A stretch of DNA of 30,115 nt from Pseudomonadota bacterium (GTDB lineage: Bacteria > Pseudomonadota > Alphaproteobacteria > Sphingomonadales > Sphingomonadaceae), in NCBI GenBank assembly GCA_023387085.1, contig JAEWIL010000145.1:1-30115 (forward strand), in the 5' to 3' direction. The position numbers and the translations under genes are program-made. Positions 7,521 through 15,745 of this stretch are shown here, one piece after another. Position 1 is the stretch's first letter. The number at the start of each line of letters is the position of its first letter. The notes under the pieces were generated by a model. That model made no database searches, was not told where the DNA came from, and saw nothing but the letters and a program-made list of their open reading frames with translations.

Positions 7521-9677
7521 ATGCGCGCTATTTGGATGTTTCTGGCCGCAATTACCACCCCGCTCGTCGCGCTCCCCAGTGCTCTGGCCGAAGAGAAAGA
7601 GACAGAATTGACCACCGACCCCGCCGCTCCGGTCGCCGAGAAGCGACCGCACGAAGTCACCCTGCACGGCAAGACGCTGTCCGATCCCTATTTCTGGCTC
7701 CGTGACCAGAGCTATCCGGTCGTCGATGACAAGGACATCCTCGACTATGTGAAGGCCGAGAATGCCTATTTCGATGCCGCGATGAAGCCGCACGCGAAGC
7801 TGGTCGAGACGTTGTTCCAGGAGATGAAGGGCCGGATCAAGGAAGCCGACTCATCCGTGCCGCAAAAGGACGGCGAATGGCTCTATTGGATCGAATATGA
7901 CGAAGGCGCCGAGTACAAGAAATGGTACCGGAGGCCAGCGTCAGGCACCGGCGATGCGCAGTTGATCCTCGACGAGGTCGCGATGGCGGCGGGCAAGGAA
8001 TATTTCCGTCTCGCCGAATTGTCGGTCAGCCCGGACGGCAAGCTGATGGCCTATTCGTTCGACGACAATGGGTCCGAACGTTTCGAGGCGCGCATCCGCA
8101 ATCTCGAAACCGGCGAGCAGCTGCCTGACGTCATCCCCGGCACGCTGTCGTCGCTGGTCTGGACATCGGGAAATGACGCGATCCTCTATGGCCTCGCGAA
8201 CGAGAATTGGCGCACCGACAATGTCCGGCTCCACAAGCTCGGCACGCCGGTTGCCGACGACAAATTGCTCTACAAGGAACCCGACATCGGATTTGGGGTC
8301 GGGATCGGCAAGACCGCCGCCGACAATTATATCGTCATCGCGACGGGCGATAACGAGACGAGCGAGGTCTATCTGCTTCCCGCCGATAATCCAGAAGCGA
8401 AGATGCAGCTCGTCTCGGCGCGCCAGAAGGGCCGCGAGTACAGCGTCGACGAGCGCGACGGCACACTCTACATCCACACCAACGACGAGCATCCGAACTT
8501 CCGCGTCGCGACCGCGAGCATGAAGGATCCGGGCCGATGGACGACGCTGATTCCGGGATCGGATCACAGCTATATCACCGGCTTCTCGGTGTTCCGCGAC
8601 TATTTCGTTCTCGAAAGCCGCGAAGACGGGCTCGATCAGGTCGACGTCCGCTCCTATGACGCGCCGTTGGTGCCCGGCCGGATCAAATTCCCCGAGGCCA
8701 CTTATGTCGCGGGGCTCGGCGACAATCCCGAATATCATCAGGACAAGCTGCGGCTCGACTATGAATCGATGGTCACCCCCGACACCGTCTATGATTACGA
8801 CGTCGCCACCGGAAAGCTCGAGACGCTGAAGGTGCAGGAAATCCCTTCGGGTTACGACGCCACACAATATGTAACCGAACGGGTTAACTTGCCGAGCCGC
8901 GACGGCAAGACGCTGATCCCCGCCTCGCTCGTCTACAAGAAGGGCACGAAGCTCGATGGCAGCGCGCCGATGCACCTCTATGCTTATGGCAGCTATGGCT
9001 ATCGCGTGCCGCCGGGCTTCTCGACGACACGGCTCAGCCTCGTCGATCGCGGGATGATCTATGCGATCGCGCATGTACGCGGCGGCGACGACATGGGCCG
9101 CGCCTGGTATCTCGCGGGCAAGACGACCGAGCGCAAGAATACGTTCAACGACTTCATCGACGTCGCGCGCGGGCTGATCGCGAAGAAATACACCAGCGCC
9201 GGTAAGATTTCGGTCGAGGGCCGCTCGGCTGGCGGGCAGGTGATGGGCGTGATCTATAACGAGGCGCCCGAGCTGTGGGGCGCGGTGCTTGCGGGCGTCC
9301 CCTTCGTCGATGTGATCAACACGATGGTCGATGAAACGCTGCCGCTGACCCCCGGCGAATGGCCCGAATGGGGCAATCCAATCACCGACAAGGCCGCGTT
9401 CGACTATATGCTGAGCTACAGCCCCTACGACAATGTGACGGCGAAGGCCTATCCGCCGATGCTGGTGTCGGCGGGGCTCAACGACCCGCGCGTGACCTAT
9501 TGGGAGCCGGCCAAATGGATCGCCAAGCTCCGCGCCACGCGGACAAACGACGCGACCCTGCTGCTGCGCACCAACATGGGCGCGGGCCACGGCGGCAAAT
9601 CGGGCCGCTGGGGCGCGCTGCACGAGGACGCCGAGGAGTTCGCCTTCGTGCTGACACAGCTCGGGGTGGAGAAGTAG
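7521..9677 (+). CDS. Secreted S9A prolyl oligopeptidase family protein
   Basis: A 718-residue serine peptidase that would cleave short peptides after proline, or after basic residues if it is oligopeptidase B-like. Residues 1-23 form a signal peptide ending ALA before EEKE, so the enzyme is periplasmic or exported. An N-terminal segment with DPYFWLRD and a seven-bladed propeller (about 90-450) precede an alpha/beta-hydrolase domain. The catalytic triad is visible as Ser569 in GRSAGGQ, Asp655 in GLNDPRV and His690 in GAGHGGKSGR. The start at 7521 has a GGAG site six bases upstream; earlier in-frame starts would spoil the signal peptide. It is divergent from a cytoplasmic aminopeptidase P, which could complete breakdown of proline peptides. 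An unusual small gene follows after four bases. Confidence 0.93.
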   Translation: MRAIWMFLAAITTPLVALPSALAEEKETELTTDPAAPVAEKRPHEVTLHGKTLSDPYFWLRDQSYPVVDDKDILDYVKAENAYFDAAMKPHAKLVETLFQEMKGRIKEADSSVPQKDGEWLYWIEYDEGAEYKKWYRRPASGTGDAQLILDEVAMAAGKEYFRLAELSVSPDGKLMAYSFDDNGSERFEARIRNLETGEQLPDVIPGTLSSLVWTSGNDAILYGLANENWRTDNVRLHKLGTPVADDKLLYKEPDIGFGVGIGKTAADNYIVIATGDNETSEVYLLPADNPEAKMQLVSARQKGREYSVDERDGTLYIHTNDEHPNFRVATASMKDPGRWTTLIPGSDHSYITGFSVFRDYFVLESREDGLDQVDVRSYDAPLVPGRIKFPEATYVAGLGDNPEYHQDKLRLDYESMVTPDTVYDYDVATGKLETLKVQEIPSGYDATQYVTERVNLPSRDGKTLIPASLVYKKGTKLDGSAPMHLYAYGSYGYRVPPGFSTTRLSLVDRGMIYAIAHVRGGDDMGRAWYLAGKTTERKNTFNDFIDVARGLIAKKYTSAGKISVEGRSAGGQVMGVIYNEAPELWGAVLAGVPFVDVINTMVDETLPLTPGEWPEWGNPITDKAAFDYMLSYSPYDNVTAKAYPPMLVSAGLNDPRVTYWEPAKWIAKLRATRTNDATLLLRTNMGAGHGGKSGRWGALHEDAEEFAFVLTQLGVEK

Positions 9678-9681
9678 GGCC

Positions 9682-10089
9682 GTGGAACAGCATTCTCTCT
9701 ACGTCATCGGAGGCGCGGACGACGAGCAAATCTCGATCGTTCGGCACCGTGACGGCGACAATTGTCGGCTCACTTGTACGGTGCGCGGCGAAACCCACCA
9801 TGCCGACGCCTCGGACTTCTTTTCGGCACTCCAGAGAATCCGTAAGCGGGCGTTGGAGCCCAAAGGCCTCATTCCCTTTTGCTACGGCGCGAGTTTGAAG
9901 GTCTGGCCGTCAGCTATGTCGCGCGACATGGGCAGAGGTTTGAAGGCCTACAAGATCGAAACTAGTACTCCGGCCACCGAACTCGTCGGAATTTTCGACG
10001 AGGGGCCGGACATCATTCCTGCGTCGGTTGAGATGCAGGAAGAGTTCTCACGTGATTGGATCGAATCGCTTCGACGATTGATGCGCTAA
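9682..10089 (+). CDS. Unknown 135-residue protein with atypical composition
   Basis: I do not recognise this protein. It starts with GTG at 9682, four bases after the S9 peptidase stop. It has 135 residues, no signal peptide and no membrane segment. The first half looks like beta strands with a DDEQISIVRHRDGD region. The second half contains FCYGASLKVWPSAMSRDMG, GLKAYKIET and FDEGPDIIPASVEMQEEF, and ends in a short amphipathic helix. Third codon positions are clearly less GC-rich than in neighbouring genes, which suggests recent acquisition or low expression. Its 3' end overlaps the convergent HAD gene by four bases. It might be an immunity-like or stand-alone accessory protein, but that is a guess from size and composition only. 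Confidence 0.65.
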   Translation: MEQHSLYVIGGADDEQISIVRHRDGDNCRLTCTVRGETHHADASDFFSALQRIRKRALEPKGLIPFCYGASLKVWPSAMSRDMGRGLKAYKIETSTPATELVGIFDEGPDIIPASVEMQEEFSRDWIESLRRLMR

Positions 10090-10703
10090 GCCAAGCTCGG
10101 CAGATAATCCCGCGCGACCAACTCGCGCTCCAGCGTCGCCGCATCGACGAACCGATGCCCCGCAATCCCGACCGATTCGGCGCCCGCGATATTGTGCGCG
10201 ACATCGTCGATTAAAAGCGCGCCCGCGGGGTCGATGCCGAATCGCTCGATCGCGAGGCGGTAGATGGCGGGATCGGGCTTCATCAGCTTCTCGGTGCCCG
10301 ACACGACGATATCGCGGAAGCGGTCGAAGATCGGCTGGGTCGGGCGGAACGCCTCCCAGAATTCGTGCCCGAAATTGGTGATCGCGAAGAGCGGCACGCC
10401 CGCCTCGTCGAGGCGCTCGACCAGTTCGAGACTGCCCGGCATCGGTGCGGGGATCGTCTCGTTGAAGCGCGTCGCATAAGCGTCGATCAGCGCGTCATGC
10501 CCCGGGAACTCGGCCTTTCGTTCGGGCAGCATCTCGGCGAGCGGCCGACCCGCATCGTGCTGAAAATGCCATTCGGGCGTAACGACATGGGTCACGAACC
10601 ACTCGAGCTCATCCTTGTCGTCGATCAGCTTCGCGAACAGGTAACGGAGGTCCCAGTCGAACAGGACGCGGCCGACATCGAAAATGACGCTGCGGCGAAT
10701 CAT
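10086..10703 (-). CDS. HAD-superfamily hydrolase (YihX/haloacid dehalogenase-like)
   Basis: A 205-residue HAD enzyme with all four loops. Motif I is VIFDVGRVLFDWD with nucleophile Asp9, motif II is ITNFG, motif III is the Lys in MKPDP, and motif IV is LIDDVAHNI. The second Asp of the usual DxD is Gly, as in YihX-type (DxG) members that act on sugar phosphates; the substrate is unknown. The ATG at 10703 was chosen because a GGAGG sequence sits four bases upstream (10708-10712). A GTG five codons earlier (10718) is a weaker alternative that would lie across that site. It is transcribed away from rpmJ, which has its own terminator upstream, and converges with the unknown gene at 9682-10089 with a four-base overlap. 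Confidence 0.88.
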   Translation of the reverse strand: MIRRSVIFDVGRVLFDWDLRYLFAKLIDDKDELEWFVTHVVTPEWHFQHDAGRPLAEMLPERKAEFPGHDALIDAYATRFNETIPAPMPGSLELVERLDEAGVPLFAITNFGHEFWEAFRPTQPIFDRFRDIVVSGTEKLMKPDPAIYRLAIERFGIDPAGALLIDDVAHNIAGAESVGIAGHRFVDAATLERELVARDYLPSLA

Positions 10704-10719
10704 GGGGCCTCCGGACACG

Positions 10720-10749
10720 CGAAAGCGCCGCCGGAAGCATCCGACGGCG
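10720..10749 (-). terminator. Terminator hairpin after rpmJ
   Basis: On the minus strand, cgccgtcgga pairs with tccggcggcg through ten positions with one G-U pair around a tgct loop (10726-10749), followed by ctttc. It lies about 50 bases after the rpmJ stop and before the HAD start. The T-run is short, so it may be moderate in strength. Confidence 0.6.
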
Positions 10750-10796
10750 TTACGCTAACTCGCAAATGCGCGCGGGACATGGGCCCCGGCAGGGTT

Positions 10797-10922
10797 TTAG
10801 CCCTGGCGCGCCTTGAAGCGGCGGTTGGTCTTGTTGATCACATAGGTGCGGCCACGGCGACGGATAACGCGGTTATCCCGGTGGCGGTCCTTCAGCGACT
10901 TCAGGCTGTTGCGAATCTTCAT
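10797..10922 (-). CDS. rpmJ: Large ribosomal subunit protein bL36
   Basis: A short gene encoding 41 residues that start MKIRNSLKSLKDRH, continue IRRRGRTYVINKTNRRFK and end ARQG. This is the L36 form that lacks the four zinc-binding cysteine/histidine ligands (C-minus form), usual in alphaproteobacteria. The protein is a small, very basic component of the 50S subunit. The ATG at 10922 is the only sensible start and the stop is TAA at 10797-10799. The gene stands alone with a promoter-like TTGACT...TAGTTG pair upstream and a hairpin terminator downstream, so it is probably transcribed as a single-gene unit. Confidence 0.96.
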   Translation of the reverse strand: MKIRNSLKSLKDRHRDNRVIRRRGRTYVINKTNRRFKARQG

Positions 10923-10964
10923 GGATCTGTTCCGTAAATCTTGGCGTCGTAACGCGAAGCGGCG

Positions 10965-10993
10965 CAACTAGGGGGAAGCGGGTAAAAAGTCAA
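10965..10993 (-). promoter_or_regulatory. Probable sigma-70-type promoter of rpmJ
   Basis: On the minus strand TTGACT (10993-10988) and TAGTTG (10970-10965) are separated by exactly 17 bases, 42 bases or more ahead of the rpmJ ATG. The -35 box is near consensus, the -10 box is weak. Ribosomal protein genes commonly have such strong -35 boxes. Confidence 0.5.
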
Positions 10994-11014
10994 CCGGTTC
11001 GCTCCCCCTAATTT

Positions 11015-11087
11015 CGTCATGCCGGACTTGATCCCGCATCCATCGCCGCGGCGACGTCATGGACCCCGGATCAAGTCCGGGGTGATG
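11015..11087. repeat. Palindromic intergenic repeat, copy 1 (downstream of rpoN)
   Basis: The element begins cgtcatgccggacttgatcc and ends with a self-pairing ccccgga-tcaag-tccgggg. The arms ccggacttgatcc (11022-11034) and ggatcaagtccgg (11068-11080) are a perfect 13-bp inverted repeat. An inner palindrome tcgccgcggcga (11043-11054), flanked by tccat/atgga, would extend the fold into one long hairpin. A second copy is at 17127-17193. It begins eight bases from the rpoN stop and probably doubles as the rpoN terminator. It resembles REP-like dispersed repeats that are common in sphingomonad genomes. Confidence 0.8.
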
Positions 11088-11094
11088 AAGAGGA

Positions 11095-12555
11095 TTACCC
11101 AGCCAGCGCCTTTTGCCGCCGCCGCTGCACCGACGAACCATAACCCATCGCCTCGCGATATTTGACGACGGTGCGCCGCGCGATGTCATATCCCTCGGCC
11201 GACAATTTCTGTGCGATCGTCTCGTCGGAGAGGATCGCTTTTGCATCCTCGGCCTCGATCATCGCCTTGATCCGGCTCTTCACCGCTTCGGCCGACACCG
11301 CGCCGTCGCCCTCGGTCGCGGCAATGCCCGACGAGAAGAAATATTTGAGCTCGAACAGCCCGCGCGCGCAGCTCAGATATTTGTTGCTGGTGACGCGGCT
11401 GACGGTCGATTCGTGCATCCCGATCTCTTCGGCGACCTGGCGCAAGGTCAGCGGGCGCATATGCGCGACGCCGTGCAGGAAAAAGCCCTCCTGCTGCTTG
11501 ACGATCGCGCTCGCGACCTTGACGATCGTGCGCTGGCGCTGGTCGAGCGCGCGGACGAGCCAGTTCGCGCCGGCGAGTTGTTCGGAAAGCCACGCCTTGC
11601 TCTTCGCCGCCGCGCCCTGCGCAAGTTCGGTATAATAGCGGCGATTGACGAGCAGGCGCGGCAGGGTGCCGCTGTTGACCTCGACCGCCCAGCCCTTTGC
11701 GGTCTGGCGCACATAGAGGTCGGGGACGACCACGGGCGCCCCTTCGCCGCCGAATTTGAGCCCGGGCTTCGGGTCATAACCGCGCAGTTCGCGGATCATG
11801 TCGGCCAGATCCTCGTCGTCGACGCCGCAGATGCGCTTGAGCTGAGGGAAGGCCCCCTTCGCGACGAGGTCCAGATGCGCGATCATTGTCGCCATTGCGG
11901 GATCGTAGCGGTCGGCCTCGCGTGCCTGGATCGCGATGCATTCGGCAAGGTCGCGCCCGCCGACCCCCGACGGGTCGAAGAGCTGGATTCCTGCGAGCAC
12001 AGCTTCTACGAGCGCGAGCGGCACCCCGAGCTGCGCCGCGAGTTCGGTAAGGTCGGCGCGCAGATAGCCCGCCTCGTCGATCAGCGCGACGATCTGTGCC
12101 GCAACGATCGCCTCGATCCCGTCGAAACGCTCGCCGACCTGCGCGAGCAGATGGTCGTGGAGGGTGCCGTCATGGTCGGCAAAGCTGTCGAAATCGATAT
12201 CGTCGCCGGAACCCGAAAGGCCGACCGAATCGCTGGCGCTGTCATGGTGAAAGCGTTCTTCGCCGAAATCGACGTCGAGATCGTCGGCGGTGCCCGCCTC
12301 GGAGGACAGCGCCTTGTCGGTCCCGGTCTCGCCCGAGAGGGCAGCGGCCAGCGGCTCATCGCCGGGTTCGTCGGGGCCGCTATCGTCGCGGTCGCCCGAC
12401 GCGGTATCGAGCAGCGGATTACCCTCAAGCGCCTCGGCCAGATAGGATTCGAGTTCGAGGTTCGACAGCGCAAGCAGCTTGATCGCCTGCTGCAGCTGCG
12501 GCGTCATCACCAGCGATTGCGACTGGCGTAAATCGAGGCGCGGACCCAACGCCAT
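11095..12555 (-). CDS. rpoN: RNA polymerase sigma-54 factor RpoN
   Basis: RpoN directs RNA polymerase to -24/-12 promoters and needs enhancer-binding ATPases. The 486-residue protein has the glutamine-rich region I (QSQSLVMTPQLQQAIKLL), an acidic region II (about 60-130), the core-binding region, a helix-turn-helix segment (TLRQVAEEIGMHESTVSRVT) and the RpoN box ARRTVVKYREAMGY near the end, which reads the -24 element. The ATG at 12555 gives a typical MALGPRLDLRQSQSLVMTP start. It follows lptB after 14 bases, the conserved lptB-rpoN order of proteobacteria. The usual downstream genes hpf and ptsN are not present here; instead a palindromic repeat and rpmJ follow. Target genes cannot be told from the window. 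Confidence 0.97.
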   Translation of the reverse strand: MALGPRLDLRQSQSLVMTPQLQQAIKLLALSNLELESYLAEALEGNPLLDTASGDRDDSGPDEPGDEPLAAALSGETGTDKALSSEAGTADDLDVDFGEERFHHDSASDSVGLSGSGDDIDFDSFADHDGTLHDHLLAQVGERFDGIEAIVAAQIVALIDEAGYLRADLTELAAQLGVPLALVEAVLAGIQLFDPSGVGGRDLAECIAIQAREADRYDPAMATMIAHLDLVAKGAFPQLKRICGVDDEDLADMIRELRGYDPKPGLKFGGEGAPVVVPDLYVRQTAKGWAVEVNSGTLPRLLVNRRYYTELAQGAAAKSKAWLSEQLAGANWLVRALDQRQRTIVKVASAIVKQQEGFFLHGVAHMRPLTLRQVAEEIGMHESTVSRVTSNKYLSCARGLFELKYFFSSGIAATEGDGAVSAEAVKSRIKAMIEAEDAKAILSDETIAQKLSAEGYDIARRTVVKYREAMGYGSSVQRRRQKALAG

Positions 12556-12569
12556 CGGCGACTAGAGAC

Positions 12570-13382
12570 TCACAGAGAAAAGCCCTCGCCGAGGTAAAGG
12601 CGGCGGACCTCGGGGTCGGCGACGAGCTCTTCGGGCGAGCCCGCGAGCAGCACTTTGCCATCGTAGATGATGCAGGCGCGGTCGACGAGGTCCAGCGTCT
12701 CGCGCACATTATGGTCGGTGATCAGCACGCCGATGCCGCGCGTCTTGAGGTCGGCGACGAGGTCGCGAATGTCGCTGATCGACAGTGGATCGATGCCCGC
12801 GAACGGTTCGTCGAGCAGCATGATCGACGGATTGGCCGCAAGCGCGCGCGCGATCTCGGCGCGGCGCCGCTCGCCGCCCGACAGCGCCATCGCCGATGCC
12901 TCGCGCAGCCGCGTCAGGCCGAATTCGTCGAGCAGTTCCTCGAGCCGGCGTTCGCGCGCGACCTTGTCGGGCTCGGCGAGTTCGAGCACCGCGGCGATAT
13001 TCTGTTCGACGGTCATGCCGCGGAAGATCGAGGTTTCCTGGGGCAGATAGCCGAGGCCGAGGATCGCGCGGCGGTACATCGGCAGGGTCGTGATATCGGC
13101 GCCGTCGAGCATGATGCGTCCGGCGTCGGGCTTCACCAGCCCCATGATCGAATAGAAGCAGGTCGTCTTGCCCGCGCCGTTCGGACCGAGCAGGCCGACG
13201 ACCTCGCCCTTGCCGACCGACAGCGACACATCGGAAAGGACGACGCGTTTGTCATAGCTTTTGGCGATAGAGATGACTGCCAGACCATTGCCCGCCGCCG
13301 CGTCGTCGCGGACATGCGCCCGGTGTTCGGAGATCCCGTGATCCCCTTCGGCAATCGTGGTCGCGGTCGCGTCGTCGGTCAT
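12570..13382 (-). CDS. lptB: Lipopolysaccharide export ABC ATPase LptB
   Basis: LptB powers extraction of lipopolysaccharide from the inner membrane with LptF, LptG and LptC. The 270-residue ATPase shows Walker A GPNGAGKT (residues 66-73), Q-loop Gln115, signature LSGGE (167-171), Walker B IMLLDEPFAGIDP (187 onwards) and H-loop His224. DEPFAGIDP and the link to rpoN are LptB hallmarks. About 35 extra, mostly acidic, poorly conserved residues precede the ABC domain; no better internal start was seen. LptA and LptC, often directly upstream, are absent: the upstream gene is pgmG, 119 bases away, so lptB-rpoN likely has its own promoter in that gap. Confidence is high for LptB, moderate for the exact start. 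Confidence 0.94.
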   Translation of the reverse strand: MTDDATATTIAEGDHGISEHRAHVRDDAAAGNGLAVISIAKSYDKRVVLSDVSLSVGKGEVVGLLGPNGAGKTTCFYSIMGLVKPDAGRIMLDGADITTLPMYRRAILGLGYLPQETSIFRGMTVEQNIAAVLELAEPDKVARERRLEELLDEFGLTRLREASAMALSGGERRRAEIARALAANPSIMLLDEPFAGIDPLSISDIRDLVADLKTRGIGVLITDHNVRETLDLVDRACIIYDGKVLLAGSPEELVADPEVRRLYLGEGFSL

Positions 13383-13416
13383 AAACTGGTCGGTTCCGTT
13401 CTAGCCCCCAAAGCGC

Positions 13417-13446
13417 GCGTTACCCCAGCGACGCGGCGAACGTCAA
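13417..13446 (-). promoter_or_regulatory. Possible promoter of lptB-rpoN
   Basis: In the 119-base gap between pgmG and lptB, the minus strand carries TTGACG (13446-13441) and TAACGC (13422-13417) with an 18-base spacer. The -35 box is good and the -10 box is poor. Nothing else was recognised in this gap. Confidence 0.3.
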
Positions 13447-13501
13447 TCTGGCAAGATTTTTGCAGGAATGAATTGCCTTCGTGGGCGGGCGTGGCGCCGG
13501 A

Positions 13502-14884
13502 TCAATGGCCTGCCTGCGCCCCACGCTTCACTCCCGACAGCGCGAGCTGGTCGTCGATCGCCGCCATCAGCCGCGCCAGCGCCGCCTGGTCCTTCGCCTC
13601 GGCGCGCGCGACGAGCACGTCCTGCGTGTTCGAGGCGCGCAGCAGCCACCAGCCGTCGTCGGTCATCACGCGCGCGCCGTCGGTGCGGTCGACCGTCGCG
13701 CCCGCCGCGGCGAGCCGCTCCAGAACCTCGTCCACAATGGCGAATTTGCGGACCTCGTCGACCTGGAAGCGCAGCTCGGGCGTGTTGACCATAGCGGGCA
13801 TCCCACCGCGCAATTCGGCCACGCTTTTGCCGAGTTTCGTCGCTGCCTCGATCAACCGGACCGCCGCGTACGGAGCGTCGTCATAGCCATAATAGCGGTC
13901 GGCGAAGAAGATATGCCCGCTCATCTCGCCTGCCAGAGGCGAGCCGGTTTCCTTCATCTTCGCCTTGATCAGGCTGTGGCCGGTCTTCCACATCAGCGGC
14001 CGGCCGCCCAGTTCGGCAACGCGGTCGAACAGCGCCTGGCTGGCCTTCACATCGGCGATGACGGTCGCGCCGGGCCTCTCGTCCAGCACCGCGGCGGCAT
14101 AGATTTGCAGCAGCTGATCGCCCCAGATCACCCGGCCCTCGCCATCGATCGCACCGATACGGTCGCCGTCTCCATCGAAAGCGACGCCGAAGTCGAGGCT
14201 CTTCTCCGCGACCAGCTTCTTCAGATCGGCCAGATTCTTCTCTTCGGTGGGATCGGGATGGTGGTTCGGAAAATGGCCGTCGATATCGGTGTAGAGAAGA
14301 TGATGCTCGCCCGGCAATCGCGCGGTGAGCTTCTCGATGACGGTGCCCGCGGCGCCGTTGCCGGCGTCCCAGCCGATGCGGAAAGCGCCGCCCGCGAACC
14401 CCTCGACCAGCCGGTCGACATAGGCGTCGACGATATCGATGCTCTCGGCCGTGCCTTCGCCTTGCTCCCAGTCGCCCGCGGCGGCGAGTTCGCCGATCCG
14501 CTGGATGTCGGCGCCGAAGAACGGACGCCCCTGAAACACCATCTTGAAGCCGTTATAGTCGGGGGGGTTGTGGCTGCCGGTTATCTGTATGCCGCCAGCC
14601 ACCTCTTCGGTTGATGCGGCATAATAGAGCATCGGCGTCGGGCCGATGCCCACGTTCAGGGCATCGACCCCGGCGGCATTGATCCCGTCGATCAAGGCGT
14701 CGGCGAGCATCGGCGACGAGAGCCGGCCATCATAGCCGACCGCGATCCGCTTGCCGCCGGCGCGGCGGATGAGCGTCGCGAAGCCGCGGCCGATCGCATA
14801 GGCGTCCTTGTCGGACAACGTGTCGCCGACGACCCCGCGAATGTCATATTCGCGGAGCATCGTCGGGTGAAAGATATGCGTCAT
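13502..14884 (-). CDS. pgmG: Phosphomannomutase/phosphoglucomutase PgmG
   Basis: The enzyme interconverts mannose-6-P with mannose-1-P and glucose-6-P with glucose-1-P, feeding sugar nucleotides for exopolysaccharide (gellan-type in sphingomonads) and lipopolysaccharide. The 460 residues form the four-domain alpha-D-phosphohexomutase fold. The phosphoserine loop is ITGSHNPPDYNGFK with Ser104, the magnesium loop is FDGDGDRIG (about 235-243), and the sugar-binding loop is GEMSGH (318-323). The C-terminal phosphate-binding region contains RASNTQDVL. The ATG at 14884 has an agagga ribosome-binding site. It follows mipZ after 32 bases and is probably co-transcribed with it. Dual sugar use is known for the Sphingomonas PgmG family but is inferred here. 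Confidence 0.93.
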   Translation of the reverse strand: MTHIFHPTMLREYDIRGVVGDTLSDKDAYAIGRGFATLIRRAGGKRIAVGYDGRLSSPMLADALIDGINAAGVDALNVGIGPTPMLYYAASTEEVAGGIQITGSHNPPDYNGFKMVFQGRPFFGADIQRIGELAAAGDWEQGEGTAESIDIVDAYVDRLVEGFAGGAFRIGWDAGNGAAGTVIEKLTARLPGEHHLLYTDIDGHFPNHHPDPTEEKNLADLKKLVAEKSLDFGVAFDGDGDRIGAIDGEGRVIWGDQLLQIYAAAVLDERPGATVIADVKASQALFDRVAELGGRPLMWKTGHSLIKAKMKETGSPLAGEMSGHIFFADRYYGYDDAPYAAVRLIEAATKLGKSVAELRGGMPAMVNTPELRFQVDEVRKFAIVDEVLERLAAAGATVDRTDGARVMTDDGWWLLRASNTQDVLVARAEAKDQAALARLMAAIDDQLALSGVKRGAQAGH

Positions 14885-14916
14885 GGCTGATCCTCTTGCG
14901 CGGAGAGAGGCGGGGT

Positions 14917-15726
14917 TCAGGCGGCAGCGAACAGGTCGCCGTCGGGATGGAACCGCTCGCGCGCCGGAAGGTTCAACCCGCCCATCGCCTCGCGCAGTTC
15001 CTGCCGCGCGACGACATGGCCGATCCCCATGCCGCCGAGGTGCGCCTTGTCGAGCAGGGTCAGCCCGGCGGGGAACAGTTCGCGGTAGATGACGCGCTCG
15101 CCCAGGCCCGGAATGACGCGAAAGCCGACACGGCGCGACAATTGGTTCAATGCCTCGCCGACACGGCGCATATTATGCGCGTCGACATGCTGGAGGCGGT
15201 TGCGCAGAATGATCCAGTCGATCGTCCGCCCGTCGCTCTTCGCGCGCGCCTTGCGTGTGTCCCAGATCAGCTCCGAGTAAAAGCTGGGGCGCACGACCTG
15301 GAAGGTTTCGGGATCGACCTGCCCGATCAGGTCGAAATCGATGAAGCTGTCGTTGATCGGTGTGACAAGGGTGTCGGCGCTCGTCGCGAGATGGCGCGCG
15401 AAGACGTCGTCGCGGCCCGGGGTATCGGCGATGAAATAATCGACGCCTTCCGAAAGCCGCGCGACCTGTGCGTCGAGCTCCTCGATCGTCGATCCCTCGA
15501 ACACCTCGAACTGCGGTGTCGGCAGCTCGATTTCGCGTCGCTTCGCGGTGTTGGTGCGATTCTCGAGATAGCGGTGGAAGGTGCGCTGGCGCGGGTCGAG
15601 GTCGAGTCCGGCGACCCGCCAGCCCTGACTCGCGAGCGCGACCGCGAAATGCACCGCGCAGGTCGATTTACCCGTCCCGCCCTTTTCGTTGGCGAAGATG
15701 ATCCGATGGGGCGCGGGCGTCGTCAT
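14917..15726 (-). CDS. mipZ: Division-plane positioning ATPase MipZ
   Basis: MipZ is a ParA/MinD-type ATPase that forms a bipolar gradient anchored at ParB and keeps FtsZ from assembling near the poles. The 269 residues match Caulobacter MipZ in length and order. They show deviant Walker A KGGTGKST (15-22), LDLDPRQRTFHRYLENR, FIADTPGRDD, TPINDSFIDFDLIG, DWIILRNRL and VGFRVIPGL followed by ERVIYRELFPAGLTLLD. The ATG at 15726 gives the usual short N-terminus, although a purine-rich site lies 14 bases upstream, farther than normal; an in-frame ATG 45 bases earlier is possible. It is divergent from panC, with a long inverted repeat between them, and precedes pgmG. Confidence 0.93.
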   Translation of the reverse strand: MTTPAPHRIIFANEKGGTGKSTCAVHFAVALASQGWRVAGLDLDPRQRTFHRYLENRTNTAKRREIELPTPQFEVFEGSTIEELDAQVARLSEGVDYFIADTPGRDDVFARHLATSADTLVTPINDSFIDFDLIGQVDPETFQVVRPSFYSELIWDTRKARAKSDGRTIDWIILRNRLQHVDAHNMRRVGEALNQLSRRVGFRVIPGLGERVIYRELFPAGLTLLDKAHLGGMGIGHVVARQELREAMGGLNLPARERFHPDGDLFAAA

Positions 15727-15745
15727 GAGCGTTGCGATTTTCCTG

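Noticed and set aside
5525..7705. A 726-codon plus-strand frame and a 453-codon minus-strand frame over the aminopeptidase P gene
   Set aside because: Both are shadows of the aminopeptidase P gene, composed mainly of Arg, Ala, Gly and Asp with no recognisable motif.
7941..9623. A 560-codon minus-strand open frame
   Set aside because: Antisense shadow of the S9 peptidase gene, whose signal peptide and triad are clear.
11113..12531. A 472-codon plus-strand open frame
   Set aside because: Antisense shadow of rpoN.
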